A stretch of DNA of 64,000 bases from Pseudomonas mendocina (GTDB lineage: Bacteria; Pseudomonadota; Gammaproteobacteria; Pseudomonadales; Pseudomonadaceae). Position 1 is the stretch's first letter, and every line of letters begins with the position of its first letter. A program made the position numbers and the translations under genes. The stretch is from the NCBI GenBank assembly GCA_037482215.1, contig CP148074.1, forward strand, positions 1,984,001 through 2,048,000, written 5' to 3'. Below, one piece after another: positions 18,919 to 28,094 of this stretch. The notes under the pieces were generated by a model. That model did no database searches. It had not been told where the DNA came from and saw only the letters and a list, made by a program, of their open reading frames with translations.

Positions 18919-21177
18919 ATGTATAAAGATCTCAAGTTCCCCATTCTGATTGTTCACCGTGACATCAAGGCTGACACTGTGGCCGGTGATCGCGTTCGCG
19001 CCATTGCGGCAGAACTTGAACAGGATGGTTTCAACATCCTGTCGACGGCTAGTTCTGCGGAAGGGCGCATCGTTGCTTCTACCCACCATGGCTTGGCCTG
19101 CATCCTGGTCGCAGCGGAAGGGGCGGGGGAAAACAAGACGCTGCTCAAGGATATGGTTGAGCTGATCCGCATTGCCCGCAGCCGTGCACCACAGTTGCCG
19201 ATTTTTGCGCTGGGCGAACAGGTTACTATCGAGAATGCGCCGGCTGACGCCATGGCCGACCTGAACCAGTTGCGCGGCATTCTCTACCTGTTTGAAGACA
19301 CCGTTCCGTTTCTGGCTCGCCAAGTAGCCCGTGCTGCACGTAATTACCTAGACTGCCTGTTACCGCCGTTTTTCAAGGCACTTGTGCAACACACCGCACA
19401 GTCCAACTACTCATGGCATACACCGGGCCATGGTGGTGGCGTGGCTTACCGGAAGAGTCCAGTGGGGCAGGCGTTCCACCAGTTTTTCGGGGAGAACACC
19501 CTGCGCTCGGATTTGTCGGTTTCAGTACCAGAGCTGGGTTCGTTGCTCGATCACACCGGCCCTTTGGCCGAAGCTGAAGCCCGTGCCGCCCGAAACTTTG
19601 GGGCTGATCACACCTATTTCGTCATTAACGGCACCTCCACGGCTAACAAGATTGTCTGGCATAGCATGGTCGGGCGAGATGATCTGGTGCTGGTGGATCG
19701 CAATTGCCACAAGTCGATTCTCCATTCGATCATCATGACCGGCGCGATCCCGCTATATCTATGCCCGGAGCGCAATGAGCTGGGCATCATTGGGCCGATC
19801 CCGTTATCTGAGTTCAGTCGTGAGTCGATTGAGGCGAAAATTGCAGCCAGCCCGTTGGCGCGTAACCGGCAGCCGAACCGTAGTGGGGCGTTGGTCAAAC
19901 TGGTGGTGGTTACAAACTCCACCTACGACGGTTTGTGCTACAACGCCGAGCTGATTAAGCAGGCTTTGGGCAACAGCGTTGAAGTGCTGCATTTTGACGA
20001 AGCCTGGTATGCCTACGCGGCCTTCCATGAGTTCTATGCCGGACGTTACGGCATGGGTACCTGCCGGACACCGGACGCACCGCTGGTGTGTACCACACAC
20101 TCAACCCACAAGCTGTTGGCTGCGTTCAGCCAAGCGTCAATGATTCATGTTCAAGATGGTGGGTTGCGTCAGCTCGATCATGAGCGCTTCAACGAAGCTT
20201 TCATGATGCACATCTCCACGTCCCCTCAGTACGGCATCATCGCCTCGCTGGATGTAGCCTCCGCCATGATGGAAGGGCCAGCAGGGCGCTCACTGGTTCA
20301 GGAAACCTTTGACGAAGCGCTGAGCTTTCGGCGTGCGCTGGCCAACCTGCGTCAGAACCTTTCAGCGGATGATTGGTGGTTCAGCATTTGGCAGCCGCCA
20401 CAAGCGGAGGGTAGCGATAGCGTCGCGACTCAGGACTGGTTGCTGCGCCCACAAGCCGATTGGCACGGCTTCGGTGATGTTGCTGAAGACTACGTGTTAC
20501 TGGACCCGATCAAGGTCACATTGGCGATGCCCGGTCTAACCGCCGATGGCACCTTGGCTGAGCGCGGTATTCCAGCTGCGGTGGTTAGTAAGTTCTTGTG
20601 GGAGCGTGGGCTGGTTGTTGAAAAAACCGGGCTGTATTCGTTCTTGGTTCTGTTCTCCATGGGGATTACCAAGGGTAAATGGAGCACGTTGCTGACGGAG
20701 TTGCTTGAGTTCAAGCGCAGCTACGATGCGAATTTGCCGCTTACTCAGGTTCTGCCTTCCATTGCCCAGGCAGGTGGATCTGTCTATCAGCCGATGGGCT
20801 TGCGTGACCTGTGTGATGCGTTGCATGGGTGTTACCGCGAAAATGCCACGGCCAAAGCTCTTAAACGTATGTACACAGTACTGCCAGAGGTGGTGATGAA
20901 ACCGGCGGATGCCTACGATCAACTGGTCCGCGGTGAGGTGGAGGCGGTACCGATTGAGGCGCTGGAGGGGCGTATTGCCGCCGTCATGCTAGTGCCATAC
21001 CCGCCAGGAATTCCGTTGATCATGCCGGGGGAGCGATTTACCGCGCAAACGCGTTCGATCATTGATTATCTGGAGTTTGCTCGCGCGTTTGACAGCAGTT
21101 TTCCGGGCTTTGATGCCGATGTTCATGGTTTGCAACGGGTTAATGGGCGCTACTGCGTCAATTGCATTAAAGCTTGA
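18919..21177 (+). CDS. ldcA: PLP-dependent lysine/arginine/ornithine decarboxylase (LdcA type)
   Basis: A 752-residue acid-type amino-acid decarboxylase. The N-terminal wing domain (ILIVHRDIKADT) resembles a response-regulator fold. The PLP domain follows, with FVINGTSTANKIV, the Asp in VLHFDEAWYAYAAFHEF and the Schiff-base Lys398 in STHKLLAAFSQ. The C-terminal domain contains VPYPPGIPLIMPGE. In P. aeruginosa the gene at this position is ldcA (PA1818), a lysine decarboxylase of the arginine-induced lysine catabolic route. Substrate cannot be fixed by eye, so lysine is an inference from orthology and position. No antiporter gene follows here, unlike my recollection of ldcAB. A structured leader precedes it. 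Confidence 0.88.
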   Translation: MYKDLKFPILIVHRDIKADTVAGDRVRAIAAELEQDGFNILSTASSAEGRIVASTHHGLACILVAAEGAGENKTLLKDMVELIRIARSRAPQLPIFALGEQVTIENAPADAMADLNQLRGILYLFEDTVPFLARQVARAARNYLDCLLPPFFKALVQHTAQSNYSWHTPGHGGGVAYRKSPVGQAFHQFFGENTLRSDLSVSVPELGSLLDHTGPLAEAEARAARNFGADHTYFVINGTSTANKIVWHSMVGRDDLVLVDRNCHKSILHSIIMTGAIPLYLCPERNELGIIGPIPLSEFSRESIEAKIAASPLARNRQPNRSGALVKLVVVTNSTYDGLCYNAELIKQALGNSVEVLHFDEAWYAYAAFHEFYAGRYGMGTCRTPDAPLVCTTHSTHKLLAAFSQASMIHVQDGGLRQLDHERFNEAFMMHISTSPQYGIIASLDVASAMMEGPAGRSLVQETFDEALSFRRALANLRQNLSADDWWFSIWQPPQAEGSDSVATQDWLLRPQADWHGFGDVAEDYVLLDPIKVTLAMPGLTADGTLAERGIPAAVVSKFLWERGLVVEKTGLYSFLVLFSMGITKGKWSTLLTELLEFKRSYDANLPLTQVLPSIAQAGGSVYQPMGLRDLCDALHGCYRENATAKALKRMYTVLPEVVMKPADAYDQLVRGEVEAVPIEALEGRIAAVMLVPYPPGIPLIMPGERFTAQTRSIIDYLEFARAFDSSFPGFDADVHGLQRVNGRYCVNCIKA

Positions 21178-21181
21178 ACCG

Positions 21182-21226
21182 CAGAACCCGGAACAAAGGT
21201 GGGCAATGTTTCGGGTCTGTTCTTGG
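21182..21226 (+). terminator. Likely terminator after ldcA
   Basis: Thirteen pairs with one bulged A link 21182-21195 to 21207-21219, then GTTCTT. It starts five bases after the stop. The T tract is short, so efficiency is uncertain. The rest of the gap to 21384 is AT-rich and presumably holds the promoter of the next gene. Confidence 0.55.
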
Positions 21227-21384
21227 CGCTGCTGCGAATCGAGTAAAAATGTCTACCCGTCATGGCGAGTAATACGTCACATTGAGCAGCATCGACATTT
21301 GATTTCTGATTGTTATAGTTGAGAAGTTTTTAATATAAGAACGTTCCCATAACGCGCCAGCGCAATTAGATAAGGAAGACTGCC

Positions 21385-22197
21385 GTGAACGACTACAAAG
21401 CCTTTAACGTCTCGGTGGCTGATAAGGTCGCTCATGTCGTGATCAATCGTCCGGAAAAAATCAACGCAATGAATGCGGACTTCTGGCGTGAGATCATTGA
21501 AATCTTCCAGTGGATCGACGACACCGATGAGGTGCGCGCTGTAGTGATCTCGGGAGCCGGCAAGCACTTTTCTTCTGGCATCGACCTGATGATGCTGGCT
21601 TCGTTAGGCAGCCAGATGGGCAAGGATGTTGGGCGTAACGCTGAAAAGCTGCGGCGCAAAGTGCTTGAACTGCAAGCCTCTTTTAATGCGATAGATCAGT
21701 GCCGTAAGCCAGTACTGGCAGCTATCCATGGCTACTGCTTGGGCGGAGCCATCGACATGATCGCCGCTTGTGACATGCGCTATGCCACGCATGATGCTCA
21801 GTTTTCCATCAAAGAGATCGACATCGGTATGGCGGCTGATGTCGGTACTTTGCAGCGTCTTCCGCGCATTATCGGTGACGGCATCATGCGCGAGCTGGCA
21901 TACACCGGTCGCACTATCAACGGTGAGGAAGCTCGTAGTATTGGGCTGGTCAATCGTACCTATGAGAGCAGCGAGGCGCTGCTGGACGGGGTGATGGGGA
22001 TCGCCGGGGAAATCGCCAGCAAGTCGCCAATTGCCATTCGCGGCACCAAGGAGATGATCCGTTACATGCGTGACCATCGTGTTGACGATGGCTTGGAATA
22101 TGTCGCCACCTGGAACGCTGCCATGCTCCAGTCCGCTGACTTACGTGTGGCGATGACCGCGCAGATGAGTAAGCAGAAGCCGGAGTTCGAGGACTGA
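21385..22197 (+). CDS. Crotonase, probable delta3,5-delta2,4-dienoyl-CoA isomerase
   Basis: A 270-residue enoyl-CoA hydratase/isomerase family protein. The ECH1-type block KEIDIGMAADVGTLQRLP is intact. The residues matching rat ECH1 Asp176, Glu196 and Asp204 are Asp124, Glu144 and Asp152, so I prefer dienoyl-CoA isomerase, which moves double bonds during unsaturated fatty-acid oxidation, over a plain hydratase. Oxyanion-hole segments are SSGID (about 63-67) and the Gly120-Gly121 region. The start is GTG with AAGGAAG upstream. fimL follows after 50 bases on the same strand but has no obvious functional link. Common annotation is enoyl-CoA hydratase (PA1821 in P. aeruginosa, from memory). Confidence 0.88.
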   Translation: MNDYKAFNVSVADKVAHVVINRPEKINAMNADFWREIIEIFQWIDDTDEVRAVVISGAGKHFSSGIDLMMLASLGSQMGKDVGRNAEKLRRKVLELQASFNAIDQCRKPVLAAIHGYCLGGAIDMIAACDMRYATHDAQFSIKEIDIGMAADVGTLQRLPRIIGDGIMRELAYTGRTINGEEARSIGLVNRTYESSEALLDGVMGIAGEIASKSPIAIRGTKEMIRYMRDHRVDDGLEYVATWNAAMLQSADLRVAMTAQMSKQKPEFED

Positions 22198-22247
22198 TGC
22201 AAGGTTTATTGATGAACTCATCAACGATCTTTGGGGGGCGTTAGTTC

Positions 22248-23921
22248 ATGGCTTCAGGGGCTACTTCGCTAAATCTGGTGCGGGATGAGCTGTTCGCTAC
22301 CCTTGAAGAGGCAGAAACTTGTCTCGAGCACTTTATCGTCGATCGTAACAACGCCAGTTTGTTGCAGCAGGCAGTCGCCAACCTGCAGCAGGTGCGTGGC
22401 ACGTTTAACTTGATTGAATTAGCGGGTGCTGAGCTGCTGGCTCAGGAAATGCTGACCCAGGCTGGCGCCATACCGGTTGGTGCAGATGATGCCTGTAACA
22501 CGCTTCTGACCGCTTTGAGCAAGGCGCTGCACGTGCTGCGACGCTATCTGGAGAATCTCGAAACTCACCGCCAAGAGTTTCCTGAACTACTGCTACCTGC
22601 GATCAATGATCTGCGTCAAGCTGCCGGCCAACCGGTCTTGCCTGAGAGCTTTTTCTATACGGTACGTTTGGATAATGACCGGCCTGCTAGTGTACCGAAG
22701 ACTTTGGATGAATCGGCAAAGTCCCATGCTGTGAGGCGCCTGCGCCATGGATATCAGGCAGGACTGCTCAGTTATCTGCGTGAAAGCAATACGCTTGATG
22801 GGCTGAAGTTGATGGAGCGGGCTTTAACCCGGTTGGACAGCCTGCACAGCAATACTGCCCAGGCACGGCTCTTTTGGATCGCTGCAGCGGCTGCGGAAGC
22901 TCATGCAGATGGCCAGCTTATACCTCGTAAGGAGCGCAAGGCTCTTTTTGCCAGGGTAGAGCGTGAGCTCAAAGCTATTTTGGAGAACGGTCAGTACGAA
23001 CCGTCCAAGGTTGTGCTGAAAGAGCTGCTATACCTTGTGGCGCTAGCCGGTACGCAAGGGCCCTTGGCAAGTGAAGTGTCGCAACTCTATGGCCTGATGC
23101 CGCTGCCTTTTACCGATCATATGCTGGAAGAGGAATACCAGCGTCTGGAAGGTCCGGGTAAGGCGGTGTTGCAATCGCTCAGCTCGGCTATTCGGGATGA
23201 GCTGAATAGCCTCAAGGACATGCTGGATTTAGTAGAACGTGGCACGTTCGAGAAAGACAGCCTCGGCACCTTGCACAGCCTGCTGGCTAAGCTCAGTAAA
23301 ACATTGGGAATGGTAGGCCTGAATTCGGCCAGTTCGGCGCTGAGTGGGCAATTGCCGGTAGTGGCCGCATGGGCAAACGATCAGCAGCCGCAAGTTCATG
23401 AACTGCATAAAATGGCTGACTCGCTGTTGTATGTGGAAGGTGTAGTGGCCGACTTCGAGCGTGGCGAGCGCCGTGAGCAGCGGGCTAATGCGCAACAAAA
23501 TGAAGCGGACTCATTTGCCCAGCATCAGTTGAATGAGGCTCGTATCGTGGTGTTGGACGAGGCTCAGGGTGGTTTAGCCCTGGCTAAGCGGGCCATCACG
23601 GCGTATCTGGAGTCGTCAGGTGACCGCATGCACTTGGCCAACGTACCTTTCAGCTTGCATGCGTTGCGTGGTGGATTGTGGTTCCTAGGTCAGGAGCGCG
23701 CTGCAGCGTTGGTTGGTGCCTGTGCCGACTATATTCAGACGCAGATGTGCGATTCACCGCAGATGCCATCCGAACAGATGTTGGAAACCCTGGCCGATGC
23801 TTTGAGCAGCCTTGAGTACTACCTTGAGGGTGGTGTAGACGGTGCCGACGACAAGCAGTCGAACGTACTGGAGCTTGCCAGTGAAAGTGTCCGTGCCTTG
23901 GGCATGGCACTGGAGGTCTGA
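22248..23921 (+). CDS. fimL: FimL, regulator of type IV pili and cAMP signalling
   Basis: FimL is a cytoplasmic, pole-associated protein needed for full twitching motility and Vfr/cAMP signalling in Pseudomonas. It resembles the N-terminus of ChpA but lacks the phospho-accepting histidines. The 557-residue length matches (about 555 in P. aeruginosa). The sequence is mostly alpha-helical, with several HPt-like four-helix blocks such as [18 protein letters not shown] near the start and [16 protein letters not shown] in the middle. I see no HPt His-x-x-Lys-Gly motif. nudC begins two bases after the stop, as in P. aeruginosa. Confidence 0.9.
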   Translation: MASGATSLNLVRDELFATLEEAETCLEHFIVDRNNASLLQQAVANLQQVRGTFNLIELAGAELLAQEMLTQAGAIPVGADDACNTLLTALSKALHVLRRYLENLETHRQEFPELLLPAINDLRQAAGQPVLPESFFYTVRLDNDRPASVPKTLDESAKSHAVRRLRHGYQAGLLSYLRESNTLDGLKLMERALTRLDSLHSNTAQARLFWIAAAAAEAHADGQLIPRKERKALFARVERELKAILENGQYEPSKVVLKELLYLVALAGTQGPLASEVSQLYGLMPLPFTDHMLEEEYQRLEGPGKAVLQSLSSAIRDELNSLKDMLDLVERGTFEKDSLGTLHSLLAKLSKTLGMVGLNSASSALSGQLPVVAAWANDQQPQVHELHKMADSLLYVEGVVADFERGERREQRANAQQNEADSFAQHQLNEARIVVLDEAQGGLALAKRAITAYLESSGDRMHLANVPFSLHALRGGLWFLGQERAAALVGACADYIQTQMCDSPQMPSEQMLETLADALSSLEYYLEGGVDGADDKQSNVLELASESVRALGMALEV

Positions 23922-23922
23922 G

Positions 23923-24750
23923 ATGCCAAGCTGGCAGCCGAGTGTGTTGGATACGACTGTAACGGGCGGTTGGGCAGTGGCCCACTGTAAGCAACAGTTC
24001 CTCTGTGACAGCAATGGCGTGCTGTTTCCCCGTGAGTGGCTTAAGAAACAGGATCTGCCGGTTATCGCCGAGCATGGCATTGGCCACTTTGGGGACGATG
24101 CTGTTTATGTGCTTGAGCTGAAAGACTGTGTTGATCTGCCCGGGTTGGGTTGGCAAGGCCTCCGCCGCTATATGTTGGAAAGCGATATCGATACTTACAA
24201 GATGCTGGGTTATGCGTCGCAGATCGGTATTTGGGCTCGCGAGCACCGCTTTTGTGGCGGATGTGGTGAGGCGACCCAACAAGTGCCTGGCGAGCGGGCC
24301 ATGTCTTGTGAACTTTGCAATATACGCCATTACCCTCGCATATCACCCAGCATGATCGTGCTGGTGACCCGCGGTGATGAAATTCTTTTGGCCCGTTCCC
24401 CACGCTATGTTCCCGGCATGTACAGCACACTAGCCGGATTTGTTGAGCCGGGTGAGTCAGCAGAGAACTGTGTACGCAGAGAGGTGCGCGAGGAGGTGGC
24501 GCTGAGCGTCGATAATATTCGGTATATGGGCAGCCAATGCTGGCCGTTCCCACACTCCATGATGCTGGGATTCCACGCGGACTATGCCGATGGCGAGATC
24601 ATCATTCAGGAAGACGAAATCGAAGATGCCCGCTGGTTTGATGTGCGCAGCCTGCCACCACTTCCAGCATCGCGTTCGATTGCCCGTTATTTGATTGACA
24701 GTTACGTCGCCACACGGCTTGGTCTACCCCAGCCAGTGCTGCCAAACTAG
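23923..24750 (+). CDS. nudC: NudC, NADH pyrophosphatase / NAD-cap RNA decapping enzyme
   Basis: NudC hydrolyses NAD(H) to NMN(H) and AMP and removes NAD caps from RNA. I start at ATG 23923, two bases after the fimL stop, giving 275 residues. The zinc site is Cys111, Cys114, Cys129 and Cys132. The nudix box starts at Gly172 and has REVREEV around 187. The NADH-specificity motif is SQCWPFP at 204-210; the family form is SQPWPFP, so position 206 is Cys instead of Pro. The last 27 bases overlap the convergent TauE gene. Identification is firm despite that substitution. Confidence 0.95.
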   Translation: MPSWQPSVLDTTVTGGWAVAHCKQQFLCDSNGVLFPREWLKKQDLPVIAEHGIGHFGDDAVYVLELKDCVDLPGLGWQGLRRYMLESDIDTYKMLGYASQIGIWAREHRFCGGCGEATQQVPGERAMSCELCNIRHYPRISPSMIVLVTRGDEILLARSPRYVPGMYSTLAGFVEPGESAENCVRREVREEVALSVDNIRYMGSQCWPFPHSMMLGFHADYADGEIIIQEDEIEDARWFDVRSLPPLPASRSIARYLIDSYVATRLGLPQPVLPN

Positions 24751-25506
24751 CCTGAGCGTCAATGCCAGCACGACCATAATAAATACCGGGCGGATGAATT
24801 TTGCTCCGCCACCGATCGCGGTTCGTGCTCCTAAATAAGCCCCCAGCATCAGCGTCAGTCCCATGCCCAGGCCGAGGAGCCAGGCTACTTGCCCGGTAAA
24901 GATAAATACACTGAGCGCGCATGCGTTGCTGACAAAGTTCATGCTGCGGGCTACACCGCTGGCCCTGACGAGGTCTAGCGGATACAACAGCAGTGAGCTG
25001 ACAGTCCAGAATGCGCCTGTTCCAGGGCCTGCAACGCCATCATAGAAACCGAGGGACACGCTTTGCGGCCATTGTCGCTTTTGGCCAATGGGGGCGTTTG
25101 CATCGGGAGTGGAGTTTGGTGTCTTCGAAAACAGCAGGTAAAGACCGCAAGCAAAGACAACCAGTGGCAGTAACTGATTAAGCCATTGCGAGGGTAGCCA
25201 GTGGGCGATCAGTGCGCCGAGTAGGGCACCCACTGCTGTACCGATCAAGGCATTTCGCCAATGCACGGGGCTAAACAGCTTCCTCTTGTAAAACGTAAAG
25301 GCTGCTGTGGCCGAACCGAAAGTCGCGCAGAGTTTGTTTGTGCCCAGAGCGAGATGAGGCGGCAGCCCCACCGTAAGCAGCGCGGGCAGTGTGAGCAGAC
25401 CACCGCCACCGGCTATGGCATCAATAAAGCCTGCAAGAAAAGCCACTGCTGCAAGAATCAGCAGGGTTGTCAGCTCAAAACCCGGATCCAAAGAAAGTAT
25501 CATCAA
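24724..25506 (-). CDS. TauE/SafE family membrane permease
   Basis: A 260-residue inner-membrane protein with about seven to eight hydrophobic segments. The family start is clear: [21 protein letters not shown], then [13 protein letters not shown]. These proteins are thought to carry organosulfur compounds or other small anions, but the substrate of this one is unknown. YfcA is the nearest E. coli name I would compare. It runs convergent to nudC, and the two coding regions overlap by 27 bases at their 3' ends. Two possible ATG starts lie next to each other (MMI); the choice changes one residue. Confidence 0.88.
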   Translation of the reverse strand: MMILSLDPGFELTTLLILAAVAFLAGFIDAIAGGGGLLTLPALLTVGLPPHLALGTNKLCATFGSATAAFTFYKRKLFSPVHWRNALIGTAVGALLGALIAHWLPSQWLNQLLPLVVFACGLYLLFSKTPNSTPDANAPIGQKRQWPQSVSLGFYDGVAGPGTGAFWTVSSLLLYPLDLVRASGVARSMNFVSNACALSVFIFTGQVAWLLGLGMGLTLMLGAYLGARTAIGGGAKFIRPVFIMVVLALTLRLVWQHWLG

Positions 25507-25625
25507 CGAAACTCATAGGCAGGAGTGTGGGTGCGCCAGTCCCTAGCTTGAGCGCCCGACCGTTGATAATGCCGTAAAGCCTGCCGCAGGCAAATGCCAG
25601 TTGTGAATTGAGGGATTTTCATTGA

Positions 25626-25655
25626 AATAAAAAAAGAGGCCGAAGCCTCTTTTTA
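25626..25655 (-). terminator. Terminator after the SDR gene
   Basis: AAAAGAGGC (25632-25640) pairs with GCCTCTTTT (25645-25653) around a CGAA loop. On the minus strand the stem is followed by a run of T. It lies 13 bases past the stop. Confidence 0.85.
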
Positions 25656-25667
25656 AGTGCAGTCGGA

Positions 25668-26435
25668 TCAGGCCAGAAGGCCGCCATCCACGTTCAGGGA
25701 TACACCCGTAGTGTAGCTGGACGCATCGCTTGCAAGGTACAGCACTGCGCCGGCCATTTCGCTTGGGTCGGCGACGCGCTTGAGCGGTATGCGTTGCAGG
25801 GCCATCTTCAGGATCGCTTCGTTACCGGTCAGGGCAGAGGCGAATTTGGTGTCGGTCAGACCCGGCAGCAGAGCGTTACAGCGGATGCCGAAGGGCGCGC
25901 ACTCCTTAGCAAAAACCTTGGTCATGCTGATGACCGCAGCTTTGGTAACGGAGTAGATACCCTGAAACTCGCCTGGTGTCACCCCGTTGATAGAGGCGAC
26001 GTTGATAATGCTGCCGCCGCCATTGGCTTTCATCAGCTTGCCGCCAGCGATCGACATGAAGTAGTAGCCGCGGATGTTCACGTCGACGGTCTTCTGGAAG
26101 GCAGACAGGTCAGTGTCCAGCACATTGCAGAACTGCGGGTTGGTCGCAGCGTTATTGACCAGAATATCGAGGCGACCGAACTGCGCTTTAATCTGCTCGA
26201 ATACACTCTGGATCTGTTCCATTTCACCAATGTGGCAGGCGATGGCAGTGGCTTTGCCGCCGTCGGCAATAATCGCATCGGCGACGGCCTGACAGCCTTC
26301 AATCTTGCGGCTGGATACAATCACGTGGGCGCCTTGCTGGGCCAGCAGGCGGGCAATGGCTTCACCAATGCCGCGGCTGGCACCGGAGACAAATGCGATC
26401 TTGCCATCGAGGTCAAACAGTTGTGTTTTGGACAT
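25668..26435 (-). CDS. Short-chain dehydrogenase/reductase
   Basis: A classical SDR of 255 residues. The cofactor loop GASRGIG is at 18-24, NNAA at 94-97, and the catalytic Ser148, Tyr161 and Lys165 are all present (YSVTK). The C-terminus ends VSLNVDGGLLA, a common pattern for glucose-dehydrogenase/FabG-like SDRs. It is the last gene of a minus-strand set with an APH-like kinase, an SCP2 protein and a histidine phosphatase. Human and bacterial relatives with that company act on hydroxyacyl-CoA substrates, so I suspect an acyl-CoA type alcohol, but sequence alone cannot show it. Gap to the kinase gene is 35 bases. Confidence 0.9.
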   Translation of the reverse strand: MSKTQLFDLDGKIAFVSGASRGIGEAIARLLAQQGAHVIVSSRKIEGCQAVADAIIADGGKATAIACHIGEMEQIQSVFEQIKAQFGRLDILVNNAATNPQFCNVLDTDLSAFQKTVDVNIRGYYFMSIAGGKLMKANGGGSIINVASINGVTPGEFQGIYSVTKAAVISMTKVFAKECAPFGIRCNALLPGLTDTKFASALTGNEAILKMALQRIPLKRVADPSEMAGAVLYLASDASSYTTGVSLNVDGGLLA

Positions 26436-26470
26436 GGCTAATTCCTTGATCTAGCGGGCAATGGTGCCGA

Positions 26471-27538
26471 TTACAGTTGTGATTTGCGGATAACTTGCAG
26501 GCTCATTTGTTCAAGCAGTTTGTTCATCTGGATGAACTGAGCAAAGCGCTTGTCTTTGGTCTGGCCGTGGAAGTAGCGGTAATAAATTTGCTGCACGATG
26601 CCAGCCAGACGGAACAGGCCATAGGTGTAATAAAAGTCGTAATTGCTGATCTCGATACCGGCTTTACGCGCGTAATAGTCAACAAACTCCTGCCGGGTCA
26701 GCATGCCAGGGGCATTGCTCGGCTGGCGACGCATGAGCTGTACCGGAGCCGGATCGCTTGCTTCAATCCAGTAGGCCAGGGTGTTACCAAGATCCATCAG
26801 TGGGTCACCGATGGTGGTGAGTTCCCAGTCCAGCACGCCGATGATCTGGCTGGGGTTGGTTGGATCAAGGATTACGTTATCGAAGCGGTAGTCGTTGTGC
26901 ACGATGCCAGGCTTGGAGTGGTCGGCGGGCATCTTCTCGTTAAGCCACGCGATGACCGGTTCCCACAGGGGGGCATCTGGAGTCAGGGCTTTCTGGTAAC
27001 GGTCTGTCCAACCGCTGATTTGACGTTGCACATAACCTTCCGGCTTGCCAAGGTCACCTAGGCCGCAGGCCTGATAATCGACGTTATGCAGCTCGACCAT
27101 CTTGTCGATGAAGCTTTCGCACAGGTTTCGGGTTTGTTCGGGTGTGAAGTTCAGCTCGGCGGGCATGTCCGAACGCAGGATGATGCCGTTGACCCGTTGC
27201 ATCACATAGAACTCACAGCCCATAACAGACTCATCAGTACAGTGCACGTAGGCCTTGGGGCAGTAGGGGAAGCCGGCATTGAGGTGGTTGAGAATGCGGA
27301 ACTCTCGCCCCATGTCGTGGGCGGATTTAGCTTTGTGGCCAAACGGTGGGCGACGCAGCACAAACTCTTGATTTGGGTACTTCAGCAGATAGGTCAGGTT
27401 TGACGCGCCACCGGGAAACTGGCTGATCTGGGGTTGGCCTGTCAGGCCCGGTATGTGCGCCTTGAGGTACTGGTCAATAACTGCGGCGTCTAGCTCTTCG
27501 CCTTCACGTATTTGGGTAGACTGATCAGTAAGCGCCAT
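26471..27538 (-). CDS. APH-like small-molecule kinase (ACAD10/11 N-domain and LvaA family)
   Basis: A 355-residue protein with the aminoglycoside-phosphotransferase fold. The glycine-rich region GGASNLTYLL (about 43-52) and the nucleotide lysine region LRRPP are visible. The catalytic loop HNDYRFDN has His214, Asp216 and Asn221; the metal-binding Asp237 is in VLDWELTTIGDP. Family relatives are the N-terminal kinase domains of ACAD10/ACAD11 and LvaA of the P. putida levulinate pathway, which phosphorylate 4-hydroxyacyl-CoA. No aminoglycoside resistance role is implied. It precedes the SDR by 35 bases and follows the SCP2 gene by 192 bases, where a terminator intervenes. Confidence 0.82.
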   Translation of the reverse strand: MALTDQSTQIREGEELDAAVIDQYLKAHIPGLTGQPQISQFPGGASNLTYLLKYPNQEFVLRRPPFGHKAKSAHDMGREFRILNHLNAGFPYCPKAYVHCTDESVMGCEFYVMQRVNGIILRSDMPAELNFTPEQTRNLCESFIDKMVELHNVDYQACGLGDLGKPEGYVQRQISGWTDRYQKALTPDAPLWEPVIAWLNEKMPADHSKPGIVHNDYRFDNVILDPTNPSQIIGVLDWELTTIGDPLMDLGNTLAYWIEASDPAPVQLMRRQPSNAPGMLTRQEFVDYYARKAGIEISNYDFYYTYGLFRLAGIVQQIYYRYFHGQTKDKRFAQFIQMNKLLEQMSLQVIRKSQL

Positions 27539-27679
27539 CTGTATACCTTCTACTTATGATAGGTGTCCTGGATAATTGGCTAATCTAATGCTGTGGTGTG
27601 CTGCTCACAATACAGAGTGAGCTGTTATAGATGGGCGTGTTGCCCACTGATCAAGCACCCTGATTGAGCTTAGTGGACG

Positions 27680-27710
27680 AAAAAAACCGGAGTCGGTCGA
27701 CTCCGGTTTT
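27680..27710 (-). terminator. Terminator after the SCP2 gene
   Basis: A 12-base stem (27683-27694 with 27699-27710, loop GGTC) is followed on the minus strand by a run of T, 20 bases past the stop. It separates the SCP2 gene from the kinase-SDR pair, so the latter likely has its own promoter in 27539-27679. Confidence 0.88.
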
Positions 27711-27730
27711 TCGGTCCTGCATCGGTTTAA

Positions 27731-28042
27731 TTAAACCGGGAACAGTTCGCTGAGTTTCATTGCCAGCATCATGTCGCCTTCGGCGCGCAGCTTGCCAGCC
27801 ATGAATGCTTGCATGCCGTCGGTGGTGCCGCTGGTGATGCCTTCCAGGGTTTCGCTGTCCATGATCAGGGTCACGTTGGCGTTCGGGTTGTCGCCTTGCT
27901 CAACGGCACAGGTACCGTCTTTAACGATCAGGGCGTAGTTCTCACCGTCTTCGATGTTGAATTGGAAAACCAGATCCAGGCCTGCAGCAGCGCCGGCGTT
28001 GAACTTGGAGTGCATGGTTTGGATGATGTCAGCAACGCTCAT
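27731..28042 (-). CDS. SCP2 sterol-carrier domain protein
   Basis: A stand-alone SCP2 domain of 103 residues. The fold has a hydrophobic pocket that binds long acyl chains or acyl-CoA. Typical features are FQFNIEDGENYALIVKDGTC, then NANVTLIMDSETLEGITSG, and an amphipathic C-terminal helix MLAMKLSELFPV. No signal peptide is present. The partner genes (phosphatase upstream, kinase and SDR downstream) suggest it ferries a hydrophobic CoA intermediate. Its 52-base spacing from the phosphatase stop fits cotranscription. A biochemical role for bacterial single-domain SCP2 proteins is not well settled. Confidence 0.87.
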   Translation of the reverse strand: MSVADIIQTMHSKFNAGAAAGLDLVFQFNIEDGENYALIVKDGTCAVEQGDNPNANVTLIMDSETLEGITSGTTDGMQAFMAGKLRAEGDMMLAMKLSELFPV

Positions 28043-28094
28043 GATGTTTTCCTTTTTTTAGTTTAACTACGCTCATAGAGGAGCAGGGCCGGGC

